Of a DNA stretch of 64,000 bases, positions 1-8,094 are shown one piece after another. A program made the position numbers and the translations under genes. Under the pieces are notes generated by a model. It was not told the origin of the DNA. It did not search any database and was given only the letters and a program-made list of their open reading frames with translations. The stretch is from Phycisphaerales bacterium (GTDB lineage: Bacteria; Planctomycetota; Phycisphaerae; Phycisphaerales; UBA1924), in contig JAJDDO010000024.1 of NCBI GenBank assembly GCA_029260265.1, positions 621,458 through 685,457 of the forward strand. Direction: 5' to 3'. The stretch's first letter is position 1. The number at the start of each line of letters is the position of its first letter.

Positions 1-398
1 ACCGGGTCATCACCAACCAGAGGCGGGCGATCGGTGTTGTCGGCATCACGCAACCGCTCGCAGAGCGTCGCGGGCAGCCCTCGGAGGTAGATCACCCTCG
101 ATCGTGTGTCGTTGAGCAGTTCCGCCGCGTTCGGAGCGGTCGGCGTGCCGCCCCCGAGCGCAAGCACGCCCGCGGGCTGCTCGAGCGCGTGGGCCAATGC
201 CTTGGATTCTTCCTCGCGAAATCGTTCAATGCCGTGACGATCAATGATCGCGCCGGGTCCGCACAAGCCCATCAATTCGCTGACAAGCTCGTCGAGATCG
301 GTAAACGGTTTGCCGAGCTGCTCGCCAAGCATCCGCCCGAGGGTCGATTTGCCGCTTCCGCGTAGCCCGATCAGCACAATGTGCGGGTCGGGATGCAT
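1..398 (-). CDS. aroK: Shikimate kinase, partial (C-terminus beyond the left edge)
   Basis: Phosphorylates shikimate with ATP in the chorismate pathway, in the cytoplasm. About 132 residues are visible. The N-terminus reads MHPDPHIVLIGLRGSGKST, giving a Walker A motif (GLRGSGKS). It is followed by a TDLDELV segment with the shikimate-binding Asp, a FREEE segment, an LALGGGT loop and an RPPL segment near the cut, all in the order usual for AroK. The ATG at 396-398 shares one base with the TGA of the EF-P gene (TGATG), so the two are translationally coupled and the kinase is probably read on the efp transcript. The stop codon is outside the window, so nothing can be said about the C-terminal end. 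Confidence 0.9.
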   Translation of the reverse strand, partial: MHPDPHIVLIGLRGSGKSTLGRMLGEQLGKPFTDLDELVSELMGLCGPGAIIDRHGIERFREEESKALAHALEQPAGVLALGGGTPTAPNAAELLNDTRSRVIYLRGLPATLCERLRDADNTDRPPLVGDDP

Positions 399-964
399 CA
401 ATCTTCTTTGACACGCGCCATGTATGATCCGTCATCGGTCGACACGCGGATCTTCTCGCCGTTGGCGATGAATGGCGGCACGCGGGTCTGAAGCCCGGTA
501 TCACACATCGCTTCTTTAAGCTGGTTGGTCGCCGTTGCGCCCTTGATTCCCGGAGCCGTTTCGGCAACGGTCACAATCATCGATGAGGGCAGCTCGACCG
601 CCACCGGCTTGCTCTCGTGGAACATCACCGTGCAAGTTGAGTTGGGAGCCATGTACAAGAGGGTGTCATCAAGCAGGTCCTTGCCCAACTCCACCTGATC
701 AAAGTCTTCGAGGTCCATGAAGGTGCCCCCGCCCGAGCCATCATCGTAGAGGAACTCCATCTCCCGCTTATCCAGCGTTGCGCCGTCGACCGTGTCCGAG
801 CCCTGGAAGCGTTGCTCCTTCATGCCCGATCCATCGACCGCCCGCATCTTGGCCTGGATGTACGCCGGTCCTTTTCCGGGCTTGGTATGGGCGATGTTGG
901 CGATGACATAGAGCTTGCCGTTCAGGTTGAGCGCAACGCCGGGCTTGAGTTCATTGGCTTTCAT
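398..964 (-). CDS. efp: Elongation factor P
   Basis: Translation factor that relieves ribosome stalling at polyproline stretches. The 188-residue protein has the three-domain EF-P layout: an N-terminal KOW-like part starting MKANELKPG, with the tip loop HTKPGKGPA whose Lys is the site modified in many EF-Ps; a central OB part; and a C-terminal OB part with the signatures ETAPGIKGATA and GEKIRVST. The open frame extends upstream to 1123, but the family starts at the ATG at 964. I see no convincing Shine-Dalgarno sequence there. The stop overlaps the aroK start by one base. The product is clear; whether it is the standard or the EfpL/YeiP-like branch is not, although the tip Lys favours a standard EF-P mode. 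Confidence 0.93.
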   Translation of the reverse strand: MKANELKPGVALNLNGKLYVIANIAHTKPGKGPAYIQAKMRAVDGSGMKEQRFQGSDTVDGATLDKREMEFLYDDGSGGGTFMDLEDFDQVELGKDLLDDTLLYMAPNSTCTVMFHESKPVAVELPSSMIVTVAETAPGIKGATATNQLKEAMCDTGLQTRVPPFIANGEKIRVSTDDGSYMARVKED

Positions 965-1121
965 GGGATGATTTCTCGAAAAAGGTGTCTTCTCGGTGGA
1001 ATGCAGGCCCCGCCGACGGGGTTGAGCATGTGAACTTCCCGCCAGAAACCGGCGGATACCATGATAGCCCAGAGACCACGAGGCGAGGACGCCTCCAACC
1101 ACCACGCATCGGAGAGCATGC

Positions 1122-2132
1122 ATGTATCAGATCGATCGACGCCACTTCCTTGGTTTTCTTGGGCTCGCCGCCGGCTCGGCAACCCTCTCTCTGACCCCCG
1201 CGCGTGCCCTTGCACGCGTCAAACTCGCCGATTCCCCCATCCTCGCTTGGGACCAGCTCGCCAAGGGCATCCATGCGCTCGTTGACCCAGATACCGGAGG
1301 CAATGTCCTGACAGTCGCTTCCGGTGATTCGGTCTTGCTCGTCGATACCAAGTTCGCCCACCTCGGACGCGCCCTGCTCACCGACGCCCAGGGCTTCGGC
1401 CCCGACGACGCAGAGATCGTCCTCGTCAACACCCATCACCACGGCGACCACACCGGGGGCAACGGATCAATCGTCTCCAAGGCAGATGCGTCCTACGCAC
1501 ATAAGAACGCGCTGCCAAGGATCGAAGAATCGTTCTCACGCGTCAAAGCCTCCGCTCGCCAAGCGCAAGCGGCAGCCGAAAATGGTGGGGGGTCTGAAGA
1601 ACTCATCAAGAGCGCCAAACGCACCGAACGCGCTGCAGCCAAGTGGCGACGGACCAACATTGTGCCGCACACCGGGGTCTCGGGCGAAAAGACCACCATC
1701 ACCGCCGGTCAACTCGTGGTCGATCTGCATCACTTTGGCGCAGGGCACACCGACAACGACCTGTTCGTGCACATCCCGGAGCACAATGTCCTGCACACGG
1801 GGGATGTCGTGTTCAACGGTCTGCATTCATTCTTTGACCCCTCAGGCGGATACAACACCAAGAACTGGGTCAACGCAGCCAAACGCGGGTACGAGCTGTG
1901 TGACGCGGACACGATCGTCATCCCGGGTCACGGGCCCGTTGGTGATCGTTCAATCCTCAAAGCAGAGAGCGAGTATCTCGAGCAGCTCATTGATGCGGTG
2001 CAAGCTGAGATAGACAAGGGCACCACGAAAGAAGCAGCCGCGAACAAATCCTGGCCGTTCATGAAGGGGCTCGGGTTTGAGGGCATCAAGGGGCGTGCGA
2101 TCGAAGCGGTCTATGACGAACTCGCGGGGTGA
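1122..2132 (+). CDS. Tat-exported metallo-beta-lactamase-fold hydrolase
   Basis: A 336-residue protein beginning MYQIDRRHFLGFLGLAAGS, a twin-arginine signal (RRHFLG) followed by a hydrophobic stretch and an A-x-A-like site, so it is probably exported folded with its metals. The mature part has the MBL metal motif THHHGDHTGG (about residues 108-117), a later GAGHTDND histidine, a HTGDVVF Asp and a VIPGHGP histidine. These supply the usual two-zinc ligand set. A central insertion of about 45 charged residues (RIEESFSRVKAS...) lies between the first and later ligands. The substrate cannot be predicted. A GGAGA lies about 10 bases before the ATG. The gene ends exactly where the convergent gene at 2133 ends. 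Confidence 0.8.
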   Translation: MYQIDRRHFLGFLGLAAGSATLSLTPARALARVKLADSPILAWDQLAKGIHALVDPDTGGNVLTVASGDSVLLVDTKFAHLGRALLTDAQGFGPDDAEIVLVNTHHHGDHTGGNGSIVSKADASYAHKNALPRIEESFSRVKASARQAQAAAENGGGSEELIKSAKRTERAAAKWRRTNIVPHTGVSGEKTTITAGQLVVDLHHFGAGHTDNDLFVHIPEHNVLHTGDVVFNGLHSFFDPSGGYNTKNWVNAAKRGYELCDADTIVIPGHGPVGDRSILKAESEYLEQLIDAVQAEIDKGTTKEAAANKSWPFMKGLGFEGIKGRAIEAVYDELAG

Positions 2133-2657
2133 TTACCGCCGCCGGCGTGCTGCCAGAACACCACCAAGAGCAATCACAGCGACACCTGTTGGTGCAGGCA
2201 CATCCGAGCGTATATAACTAAATGCGCCGTCCGTGGAGTTTCCGCCCCAGAAGGTAAACTGCAGCTCGATGTAGAAATCATCATCTTCGAGGTACACCAC
2301 GATATCACGCCCGACAAGCCCACGCGGGTTCTGATTGGCGAGCATCCCCCATGCGGTGTAATCGAGCGTGTCATAGTCGGCGGCCGTCCCAAACGCCCAG
2401 AGCGTCCCGATCGGGCTGGTGCCGAAGGTAGAGATCCCGTTGTACTCTTCTTCTTGAGCGATGTTAAAGATTCCGCGGTTCAAGCCGCGGGTGATCCAGA
2501 CATTGCTCGTGATCCGGTCTTGGTTTTCAGCGAGTGTGAAATCGAGCCCGCCGGCATAGTTGAACTCATGGTCGAGCCCAGAGAAAACCGTCGATCCCGC
2601 CGCGTTTCCCGCAGCAATCAACAATGGCAGAGCACAAGCGTACAACAGCTTAATCAT
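2133..2657 (-). CDS. Secreted protein with PEP-CTERM-like sorting tail
   Basis: A 174-residue protein of unknown function. It has an N-terminal signal peptide (MIKLLYACALPLLIAAGNAAGS) and a C-terminal tail VPAPTGVAVIALGGVLAARRRR: a short Pro-containing motif, a hydrophobic helix and an Arg cluster. That tripartite end is the PEP-CTERM type that exosortase processes for surface or envelope delivery, and the VPAP variant is common in planctomycetes. The body is rich in Asp, Gly and aromatic residues with no domain I recognise. A good GGAGG lies about 8 bases before the ATG. No exosortase gene is in the window. The gene is monocistronic and convergent with the MBL gene. Confidence 0.7.
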   Translation of the reverse strand: MIKLLYACALPLLIAAGNAAGSTVFSGLDHEFNYAGGLDFTLAENQDRITSNVWITRGLNRGIFNIAQEEEYNGISTFGTSPIGTLWAFGTAADYDTLDYTAWGMLANQNPRGLVGRDIVVYLEDDDFYIELQFTFWGGNSTDGAFSYIRSDVPAPTGVAVIALGGVLAARRRR

Positions 2658-2776
2658 CCCGAATCCTCCAGCCGGGTACTCCGGCGATGAATGAAGAGTA
2701 GCCCAAAACGCCCAATACGCAAGGGAAATACAGCGTGATCAAGCAGAATGGTGTCCGATAACCGGGCTAGTGACGA

Positions 2777-4216
2777 TCAATCTTCCGCACCAGCATTGAC
2801 CACCAGTGCGTCAGTTGCCCCGACGGTGAGTTCCGCCATGGGTGCGGGCTCCGCGGTCTCGATATGCAGTCGCTTGGTTCGGTGCTCAGACCAATCCTTG
2901 ACCATCAGGTCCGGTGATTCTGGACCCGCGTGCGTCTTGATCACATCATAAAACGAATCTCGCTGCGCGGGGACGAACCCGGATTCACGGAGAAGTCGGC
3001 AGAGCACCGCCTCGTCGAGGCAGTAGGTCGTGCCGGCGGACGATACCACATTCTCTTCCATCATCACCGAGCCCATGTCGTTTGCACCGAACTTGAGCGC
3101 GACCTGCCCGATGTGCGGGCCCATTGTCACCCAGCTCGACCCGATCGTGTACACATTGTCGATCATCAGCCGACTGACCGCCTGCGTGCGCAAATACTCG
3201 GTTGAGCCCGCAAGGCGCAACCGTCGTCCAAAGTTGCTGTCCAATTCTTTGGTGCCCGATCCATCGAGCTGCGCGACCACATCACCTGGGAAATCGAGCC
3301 CCGCGAGCTTGTCGTCCTCGGTCGGCCAGTGGGGCAGCCGCCCGAGCGCGGTATTGTCCGGCTGGAACGGCCAAGAATGGAAACCGAGATAATGCCCGCC
3401 AGGCTCTTCGCCAGCGCCAAAGTCGAGCAGCGATTTATCCTGCCACTCACGCACCATCCGCATGTGGTGCACCCGATCGGCGTACCCCTCGATGTGCCCA
3501 TACATCATCGACGCGCTGGTGAACATGCCCAGCGAGTGCGCCGCGTACATCACCTGCAGCCACGCCTCCATATCACACTTGCCCATCCCGATCTTTGACC
3601 GCACCGCGGGCGCGAAGATCTCGCCGCCGCCTCCGGGCAGCGATCCCATCCCGGCCTCGCGGAGTTTGTTGAGCACCCATTGGGATTGCTCGATGATCCC
3701 CTTGCCGGGCGGACCAAAGAAGTTGATGAACTCGATCATCTCAGGTGGTGAGAACGAATGGATATTCACATGTGGGAACCGCTCGCGGATCCCGTTGAGC
3801 AACTCGAGGTACCAATCGAGCGAGAGGTTCGGGTTCATCCCGCCCTGCATCAGGATCTGCGTGCCCCCGATGTCGGAGAGCTCTTGCACCTTCTGGTACA
3901 ACTCTTCGTATTCCAGCGTGTACGCGTCGTGCTCATCGCCCTTGCGTTTGAATGCACAGAAGATGCATTTGGCGGTGCAGATATTGGTGTAGTTGATGTT
4001 CCGGTCGATGATGTAGGTGCGGATCGTGTCGCCGTGCAGATCTCGGCAACGCAGATCCGCATACCGCCCCAACTCATGCAACGGCGAATGAATGAGCAGA
4101 TCCAATCCCTGCTCGGGCGACAGCCGTGCCGCCCCGTGCGCCACAGCGTCGAGCAATCCCGGATCACGGGCATCAAGGTGGGGGAGTTCGGGCAAGGGCG
4201 TATAAATGGTGCGCAT
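2777..4216 (-). CDS. mqnC: Cyclic dehypoxanthine futalosine synthase (futalosine pathway of menaquinone synthesis)
   Basis: Radical SAM enzyme that cyclises dehypoxanthine futalosine in the alternative menaquinone route. The cluster motif is CTAKCIFC (CxxxCxxC, about residues 81-88) after NINYTNI. Further family blocks follow: TQILMQGG, HSFSPPEM, GSLPGGGGEI, SASMMYGHIE, HSWPFQPDNT and MMEENVVSSAGT. The WPFQPxNT and PGGGxEI blocks favour MqnC over its relative MqnE. At 479 residues it is about 100 longer than usual. The extra length is in an N-terminal lead, a loop near LLDFGAGEEPGG, a long stretch before the SxEYLR region, and a C-terminal tail of about 45 residues. A GAGG lies about 6 bases before the ATG. 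No other mqn gene is in the window. Confidence 0.88.
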   Translation of the reverse strand: MRTIYTPLPELPHLDARDPGLLDAVAHGAARLSPEQGLDLLIHSPLHELGRYADLRCRDLHGDTIRTYIIDRNINYTNICTAKCIFCAFKRKGDEHDAYTLEYEELYQKVQELSDIGGTQILMQGGMNPNLSLDWYLELLNGIRERFPHVNIHSFSPPEMIEFINFFGPPGKGIIEQSQWVLNKLREAGMGSLPGGGGEIFAPAVRSKIGMGKCDMEAWLQVMYAAHSLGMFTSASMMYGHIEGYADRVHHMRMVREWQDKSLLDFGAGEEPGGHYLGFHSWPFQPDNTALGRLPHWPTEDDKLAGLDFPGDVVAQLDGSGTKELDSNFGRRLRLAGSTEYLRTQAVSRLMIDNVYTIGSSWVTMGPHIGQVALKFGANDMGSVMMEENVVSSAGTTYCLDEAVLCRLLRESGFVPAQRDSFYDVIKTHAGPESPDLMVKDWSEHRTKRLHIETAEPAPMAELTVGATDALVVNAGAED

Positions 4217-4281
4217 GGGTCGCCTCGGGGGAGAATGATTTCAGCAAACATTGAAATCATACGGGCCCAACCGCGTGGGTT

Positions 4282-5850
4282 CTACCCTTTGCGCGCACTG
4301 GCCGCCCGAAGATCCTCTTTCACACCTTCAAGATTGCTCTGCCCCTTCTTATCGAGCAGGCTCACGACGATCGCGACGACAAACCCGATCACAAACGCGG
4401 GCAGAAGCACATCAAGGGCGACGAGGTGCTTGGCGATTTCATCGAGCCCCATCGCTTTGAGGATCGGACCGGCGGCAAAGCTGAAGATAGGCACGCCTAA
4501 GAACCCCGCGATCATGGCGTACTTCGCCCCCTTCGCGGTCAGCCTTGACCAATACAACGAGAGGATCATCGTCGGACAGAAAGTGGCGGCGATCCCGGAC
4601 CATCCAAAGATGATGATCCAGAACAACGGCTTGTTTGGATCACGCAACAGCAGTCCCATCCCGATCGTGAAAGCGATCAGCGAGAGCACGATCGTGACCT
4701 TTCGCGACAAACTCACGAGCCGATCATCGCTCATATCAGGGTGGCGGGTTTTCTGCCAGTAGTCCCGCACGCCCGCAGAAGACGCAACAACGAGCAATGA
4801 ATCAATGGTGGACATAATCGCGCTCAGCACCATTGCGATGAACACGCCGGCGAAGAACGCCGGGAGGAGTTCAAGCGAGGCGTGGGAGAGGATCTTTTCG
4901 TGATCGCCGCCCAGCGTTTCGAAGTTGTACAGCCCGCGACCGAACACGCCGATGAGCACCGCGCCCGAATCGGCCAGCAGCGTCCAGATTAACGCGATGA
5001 TCGTGCCCGGGAGAATCTGCTGCTCGTTCTTCATGGATATAAAACGCACAAACACCTGAGGCGACCCCCAGAAACCGATCCCGATCGCGGCGAGCCCAAC
5101 CACCGAAACAATCGTCCCCGTGGTCCACCCGCCACTAGAACGCGCAATCACGCCATCGGGGTCCTTCACTCCGGGACCATGCAGCGAGAGCAGATGCGGA
5201 TCGATCGAGCGGAGCGTCTCCATGATGCTGGTGATACCCCCGGCTTCCAAGAGGATCACAACCGGCAGGGCAACAAGCCCGATGAACATCAACGAGCCCT
5301 GGAACACATCAGACCAAACAACCGCGGTAAACCCGCCCTGCGTGATGTAGAGCATGACGACCGCAAACCCAACCGTCGCCCCGATGAGGTGGGGCCAGCC
5401 AAGAAAATCATTGAACGCGTCGCCCGTGGCGAACACCTGAGCACCCGCGTAGATGGGCACAAAGATAAGCAGCGATCCCGCAGCAACCAGGCGCAGCCCA
5501 TGCCCTTTGTCGCGCAGGCGCGATTCAAGGTAATCGGGCACCGTGATCGAGTCGTACTTATCACTCAGCCTCTTGAATCGCCTTGACATAAAAAGCCACG
5601 CCCCGCCAACCCCGATCATCTCGCCCAGCACCACCCAGAATGCCTTGACACCCATCGCATACCCCATGCCCGTGAGCCCGATCAGCAGCCACGCCGATTC
5701 ACCGGTCGCACGGGCTGAGAACGCGACATTGAAGAACCCCAGGTTCTTGCCCGATGCAAAGTAATCACGGATCGTGTGCATCCGCTTGGAAGCAAAGTAT
5801 CCGATCGCGAGCAGTATGCACGCATAAATGACGATCGCCAGCAGTTTCAT
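4282..5850 (-). CDS. Sodium:solute symporter (SSS family)
   Basis: Inner-membrane protein of 522 residues with about 13 hydrophobic segments, starting MKLLAIVIYACILLAIGYF. The first helices carry the SSS family pattern: YFASGKNLGFFNVAFSARATGESAWLLIGLTG. The later ones carry GGFTAVVWSDVFQGSLMF and SAIMSTIDSLLVVASS, the conserved STxDSxL sodium-site region of PutP- and SGLT-type carriers. It should couple sodium entry to uptake of an organic solute, proline or a similar molecule being one possibility that the sequence cannot fix. The frame stays open to 6057, but the family start is the ATG at 5850. A GGAGGTG lies 20 or so bases upstream, too far to act normally. Confidence 0.82.
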   Translation of the reverse strand: MKLLAIVIYACILLAIGYFASKRMHTIRDYFASGKNLGFFNVAFSARATGESAWLLIGLTGMGYAMGVKAFWVVLGEMIGVGGAWLFMSRRFKRLSDKYDSITVPDYLESRLRDKGHGLRLVAAGSLLIFVPIYAGAQVFATGDAFNDFLGWPHLIGATVGFAVVMLYITQGGFTAVVWSDVFQGSLMFIGLVALPVVILLEAGGITSIMETLRSIDPHLLSLHGPGVKDPDGVIARSSGGWTTGTIVSVVGLAAIGIGFWGSPQVFVRFISMKNEQQILPGTIIALIWTLLADSGAVLIGVFGRGLYNFETLGGDHEKILSHASLELLPAFFAGVFIAMVLSAIMSTIDSLLVVASSAGVRDYWQKTRHPDMSDDRLVSLSRKVTIVLSLIAFTIGMGLLLRDPNKPLFWIIIFGWSGIAATFCPTMILSLYWSRLTAKGAKYAMIAGFLGVPIFSFAAGPILKAMGLDEIAKHLVALDVLLPAFVIGFVVAIVVSLLDKKGQSNLEGVKEDLRAASARKG

Positions 5851-5961
5851 TGCGGTTGCAGAATCGATGGGGCACCTCCAAGGCGTATAGGAATCGCGGA
5901 ATCGGCAGTGTACCAGATTACACGAACCGTTGCCTGAACACAAACTCAGAACCGAGCGGTC

Positions 5962-5997
5962 CAAAAACGAAAATGCCCGGGCGCGAACGCCCGGGCA
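5962..5997 (-). terminator. Rho-independent terminator after the 6024-6752 gene
   Basis: On the minus strand, 26 bases after the stop codon, there is a perfect 10-bp GC-rich stem (TGCCCGGGCG and its complement, 5974-5997) with a four-base loop. It is followed by a T-rich tract (TTTTCGTTTTT, 5963-5973), the classical intrinsic terminator layout. It separates the secreted-protein gene from the symporter gene downstream. Confidence 0.92.
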
Positions 5998-6023
5998 CCA
6001 CTTGAAAAGAGGTAAACAGATAC

Positions 6024-6752
6024 TTATCGACGCCGGCGGGTGAACATCACCGCGCAACCGAGCATCGCGGTCGCCGATGCCGGCGCTGGAACGAGGTTGT
6101 CACCAACCCAGTCAATCGCGAGCTCGTGTGCAACTTCGTCATGCACGCCAAACCCATGAACATAGAAAATCGGATCCGTGACACTGCCCTCGTTCTCGAG
6201 GATCAACGACCAGAGGTAGAACCCGTGGGCGCTCTCGGAGATATCCGAAAGCCCAAAGTCGATGTGCTTGTGCAGGAATCCATCCGAGCTCGTGGTGTCG
6301 ATGGTGAAACCGTCCACATCCGATCCCGACGCGTCGAGCGTTGCTGAGAACAGGTTTGATGGTGCCTTGGAGATAGTCATCGTGTTCGATGCTTGGACAA
6401 AGTCCACGCCGCCCAAGCCGTCCCAGTAAAACAGGTTTGAGATGGTACCGTTGATTCCGAAAGCGTTGGCATCAAAGCTCACAGCGGTATTGCCCTGCAA
6501 TGCCTGGAATCCCGCGGGGACATTCCCCGAGCTCAACGCGTTGAACCCCGGCTCATCGGAGGTGCCGAACTCGTCGAACTCGCCCTCGAACACGCGGGAG
6601 CTGGTGTTGAGGACATTGCCGCCGTCAAAGTCGTACTGCCCGGTGAGTAGGTTGCCCGCATCATCGCGGATGAGCAAGAGGTCGGCGTGCTGGGCAAACG
6701 CGGGGGCGCTCAACGAGAGCGCGATCATGGTGGTCATGGTGAAAATTTTCAT
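6024..6752 (-). CDS. Secreted protein with PEP-CTERM-like sorting tail
   Basis: A 242-residue protein with a signal peptide (MKIFTMTTMIALSLSAPAFAQ) and a C-terminal tail LVPAPASATAMLGCAVMFTRRRR, the second PEP-CTERM-like end in this window. The middle is rich in Ser, Asp, Gly and Asn and includes DLLLIRDDAGNLLTGQYDFDGG near the N-terminus; this resembles the all-beta secreted proteins with such tails in Phycisphaerae, but I assign no function. An AAAGGAA lies 7 or so bases before the ATG. A strong intrinsic terminator follows the stop. The gene is alone between a pseudopilin gene and a symporter gene and shares no sequence beyond the tail type with the 2133-2657 protein. Confidence 0.7.
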   Translation of the reverse strand: MKIFTMTTMIALSLSAPAFAQHADLLLIRDDAGNLLTGQYDFDGGNVLNTSSRVFEGEFDEFGTSDEPGFNALSSGNVPAGFQALQGNTAVSFDANAFGINGTISNLFYWDGLGGVDFVQASNTMTISKAPSNLFSATLDASGSDVDGFTIDTTSSDGFLHKHIDFGLSDISESAHGFYLWSLILENEGSVTDPIFYVHGFGVHDEVAHELAIDWVGDNLVPAPASATAMLGCAVMFTRRRR

Positions 6753-6821
6753 AGGAAATTCCTTTCAGTGGTTGATTGTGAAACAGTTGAACATATGGTT
6801 TGAATCTTAAAAAACAGTGGT

Positions 6822-7568
6822 TTACGGGTTTGCTGACGGGTCAAATCGATTCTTGTCTATACTCGTAAGAACATCCTCAAAGCGAAGGGTCTCGGCGTGT
6901 CCGTCGATGAAGCCCCAGTTCGATTCGGCGTTCGGCGACCCTGAGTCGCCTCGCACCACATTGATCTGGACCTGCTGCTGCGCTTTAAACGCGGGCGACG
7001 GGTGATTCAGCCAGTTCTCGACATGCGGGTGATCCGCAGCCGCGAACGCCCCATCTTGGGCCATGTGCAGGAAGTGCACAATCGACGCCGGACGGGAAAT
7101 CGAATACATCCGGTATCCACGGAAAGGCATCGTGAAGTTGGGTCCCCAAGGCACCGTCGTGGTGTCAAGGAAGTTGTTGATCCCGTAACTTGTCACCCGT
7201 CGCTGCTCCGCAGGTGCACCGGGCACCTCGATCCCGTCGGGGTATGGGCCCCAATGAATCGAATCGTCAAGCGGCGAATGGACAATGATCTCCGTGCCGT
7301 AGTAATCACGCAGAGTTTCGAACCAAGGCTCGAAATCTCCATGCACAACGCCGCCGTGGGCGAGATTCGCTTGGATGAGGTTTCCCTCAAAGTCATCGGT
7401 GTACATCGTGTGGGCGATCTCCATCTGCCGGATGTTGGACAGGTCCGCGACCGCGCTTGCGCTCTTTCGAGCATGGGACAACGCGGGAAGCAGGATGCCG
7501 ATCAACAACGCGATGATGGAGATGACGACCAGCAGTTCAATCAGGGTAAAACCCGATCTGGTGCGCAT
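6822..7568 (-). CDS. Type II secretion-type pseudopilin with C-terminal DGHAE box
   Basis: A 248-residue protein starting [20 protein letters not shown]. The basic leader ending in Gly, then Phe and Glu at position 5 of the mature protein, is the prepilin peptidase signal. The hydrophobic helix continues through [17 protein letters not shown]. The C-terminal [16 protein letters not shown] resembles the H-x9-DG end typical of the many planctomycete pseudopilin-like proteins. It is probably assembled or anchored in the inner membrane facing outwards; the role is unknown. The frame opens at 7610, but the ATG at 7568 has GGAAAGG at a good distance. No secretion-machine genes are adjacent. Confidence 0.78.
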   Translation of the reverse strand: MRTRSGFTLIELLVVISIIALLIGILLPALSHARKSASAVADLSNIRQMEIAHTMYTDDFEGNLIQANLAHGGVVHGDFEPWFETLRDYYGTEIIVHSPLDDSIHWGPYPDGIEVPGAPAEQRRVTSYGINNFLDTTTVPWGPNFTMPFRGYRMYSISRPASIVHFLHMAQDGAFAAADHPHVENWLNHPSPAFKAQQQVQINVVRGDSGSPNAESNWGFIDGHAETLRFEDVLTSIDKNRFDPSANP

Positions 7569-7625
7569 GGCTGCCTTTCCACGCCTAGAAATCAGGCGTG
7601 TGTTTATCATCTTATGAAGGTGTGA

Positions 7626-7652
7626 TAGGCCATGATCAGAACGATCGGCCTA
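7626..7652. other. Imperfect inverted repeat
   Basis: TAGGCC and GGCCTA flank an inner GATC pair around AGAAC, giving a 6+4 bp hairpin with a two-base bulge. It lies between the stop of the 7661 gene and the start region of the pseudopilin gene. It has no T-run on either strand, so it is at best a weak terminator. Confidence 0.35.
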
Positions 7653-7660
7653 CGCTCGAG

Positions 7661-8047
7661 CTAGACGCATAGAGCCGGGGGTGCTCTCGTCGATCGAGGT
7701 GAAGGTGCGGACCTGACGAAGTGTACGCCTCGGTCGCTGTCCACCAGTTCAACCGATCCGCCATCCGAGATCAGGATCGCTGAATGGGTGACAGGGATCG
7801 GCGTGATCGACTGGAAAACAAGACACAGATCACAATCCGGGTCTTCTGATGCAGGGTCATCCGGTTCGTCGCCCGGTGGAGCGTTGGTGCTGCCCTCGTG
7901 GGCGTCGTTGCACCCACCAAAGGCCGCTGTGACCTTCTCTGAAGCATCGAAGTGGGCGCTGAAGTTGTGCAGCAAAGACAGCGCGCCGGTGCCCTGGACG
8001 GAAAAGACCATCAGCGACACGCACAGAATGAACCGCTTTAACAGCAC
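7661..8047 (-). CDS. Small exported protein of unknown function
   Basis: About 128 residues: an N-terminal signal or anchor (LLKRFILCVSLMVFSVQGTGALS), an acidic Pro-rich middle (PPGDEPDDPASEDPD), a CDLC pair and a C-terminal RSTRAPPAL tail. The Cys pair and the RxPPAL ending vaguely recall DUF2946 proteins, but I would not name it on that basis. The frame opens at a TTG (8053). I chose the GTG at 8045-8047 because a near-consensus promoter (TTGGCA, 17 bases, TATAGT) ends 5 bases before it and there is no Shine-Dalgarno sequence, so the message would be leaderless. The neighbours (pseudopilin, Xer) give no functional hint. Confidence 0.55.
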   Translation of the reverse strand: MLLKRFILCVSLMVFSVQGTGALSLLHNFSAHFDASEKVTAAFGGCNDAHEGSTNAPPGDEPDDPASEDPDCDLCLVFQSITPIPVTHSAILISDGGSVELVDSDRGVHFVRSAPSPRSTRAPPALCV

Positions 8048-8052
8048 ACTCA

Positions 8053-8081
8053 ACTATATCCCGAGTCCGAAAAGATGCCAA
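8053..8081 (-). promoter_or_regulatory. Near-consensus sigma-70 promoter for a leaderless gene
   Basis: On the minus strand: TTGGCA (8076-8081), a 17-base spacer, TATAGT (8053-8058), then five bases and the GTG at 8047. Transcription would start at or next to the GTG. This is the clearest example of the TANNNT-N5/6-start arrangement seen repeatedly in this window. Confidence 0.7.
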
Positions 8082-8094
8082 CCGATTTGAGACT

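Noticed and set aside
2777..4216. MqnE instead of MqnC
   Set aside because: The WPFQPDNT and GSLPGGGGEI blocks belong to the cyclase MqnC rather than the aminofutalosine synthase.
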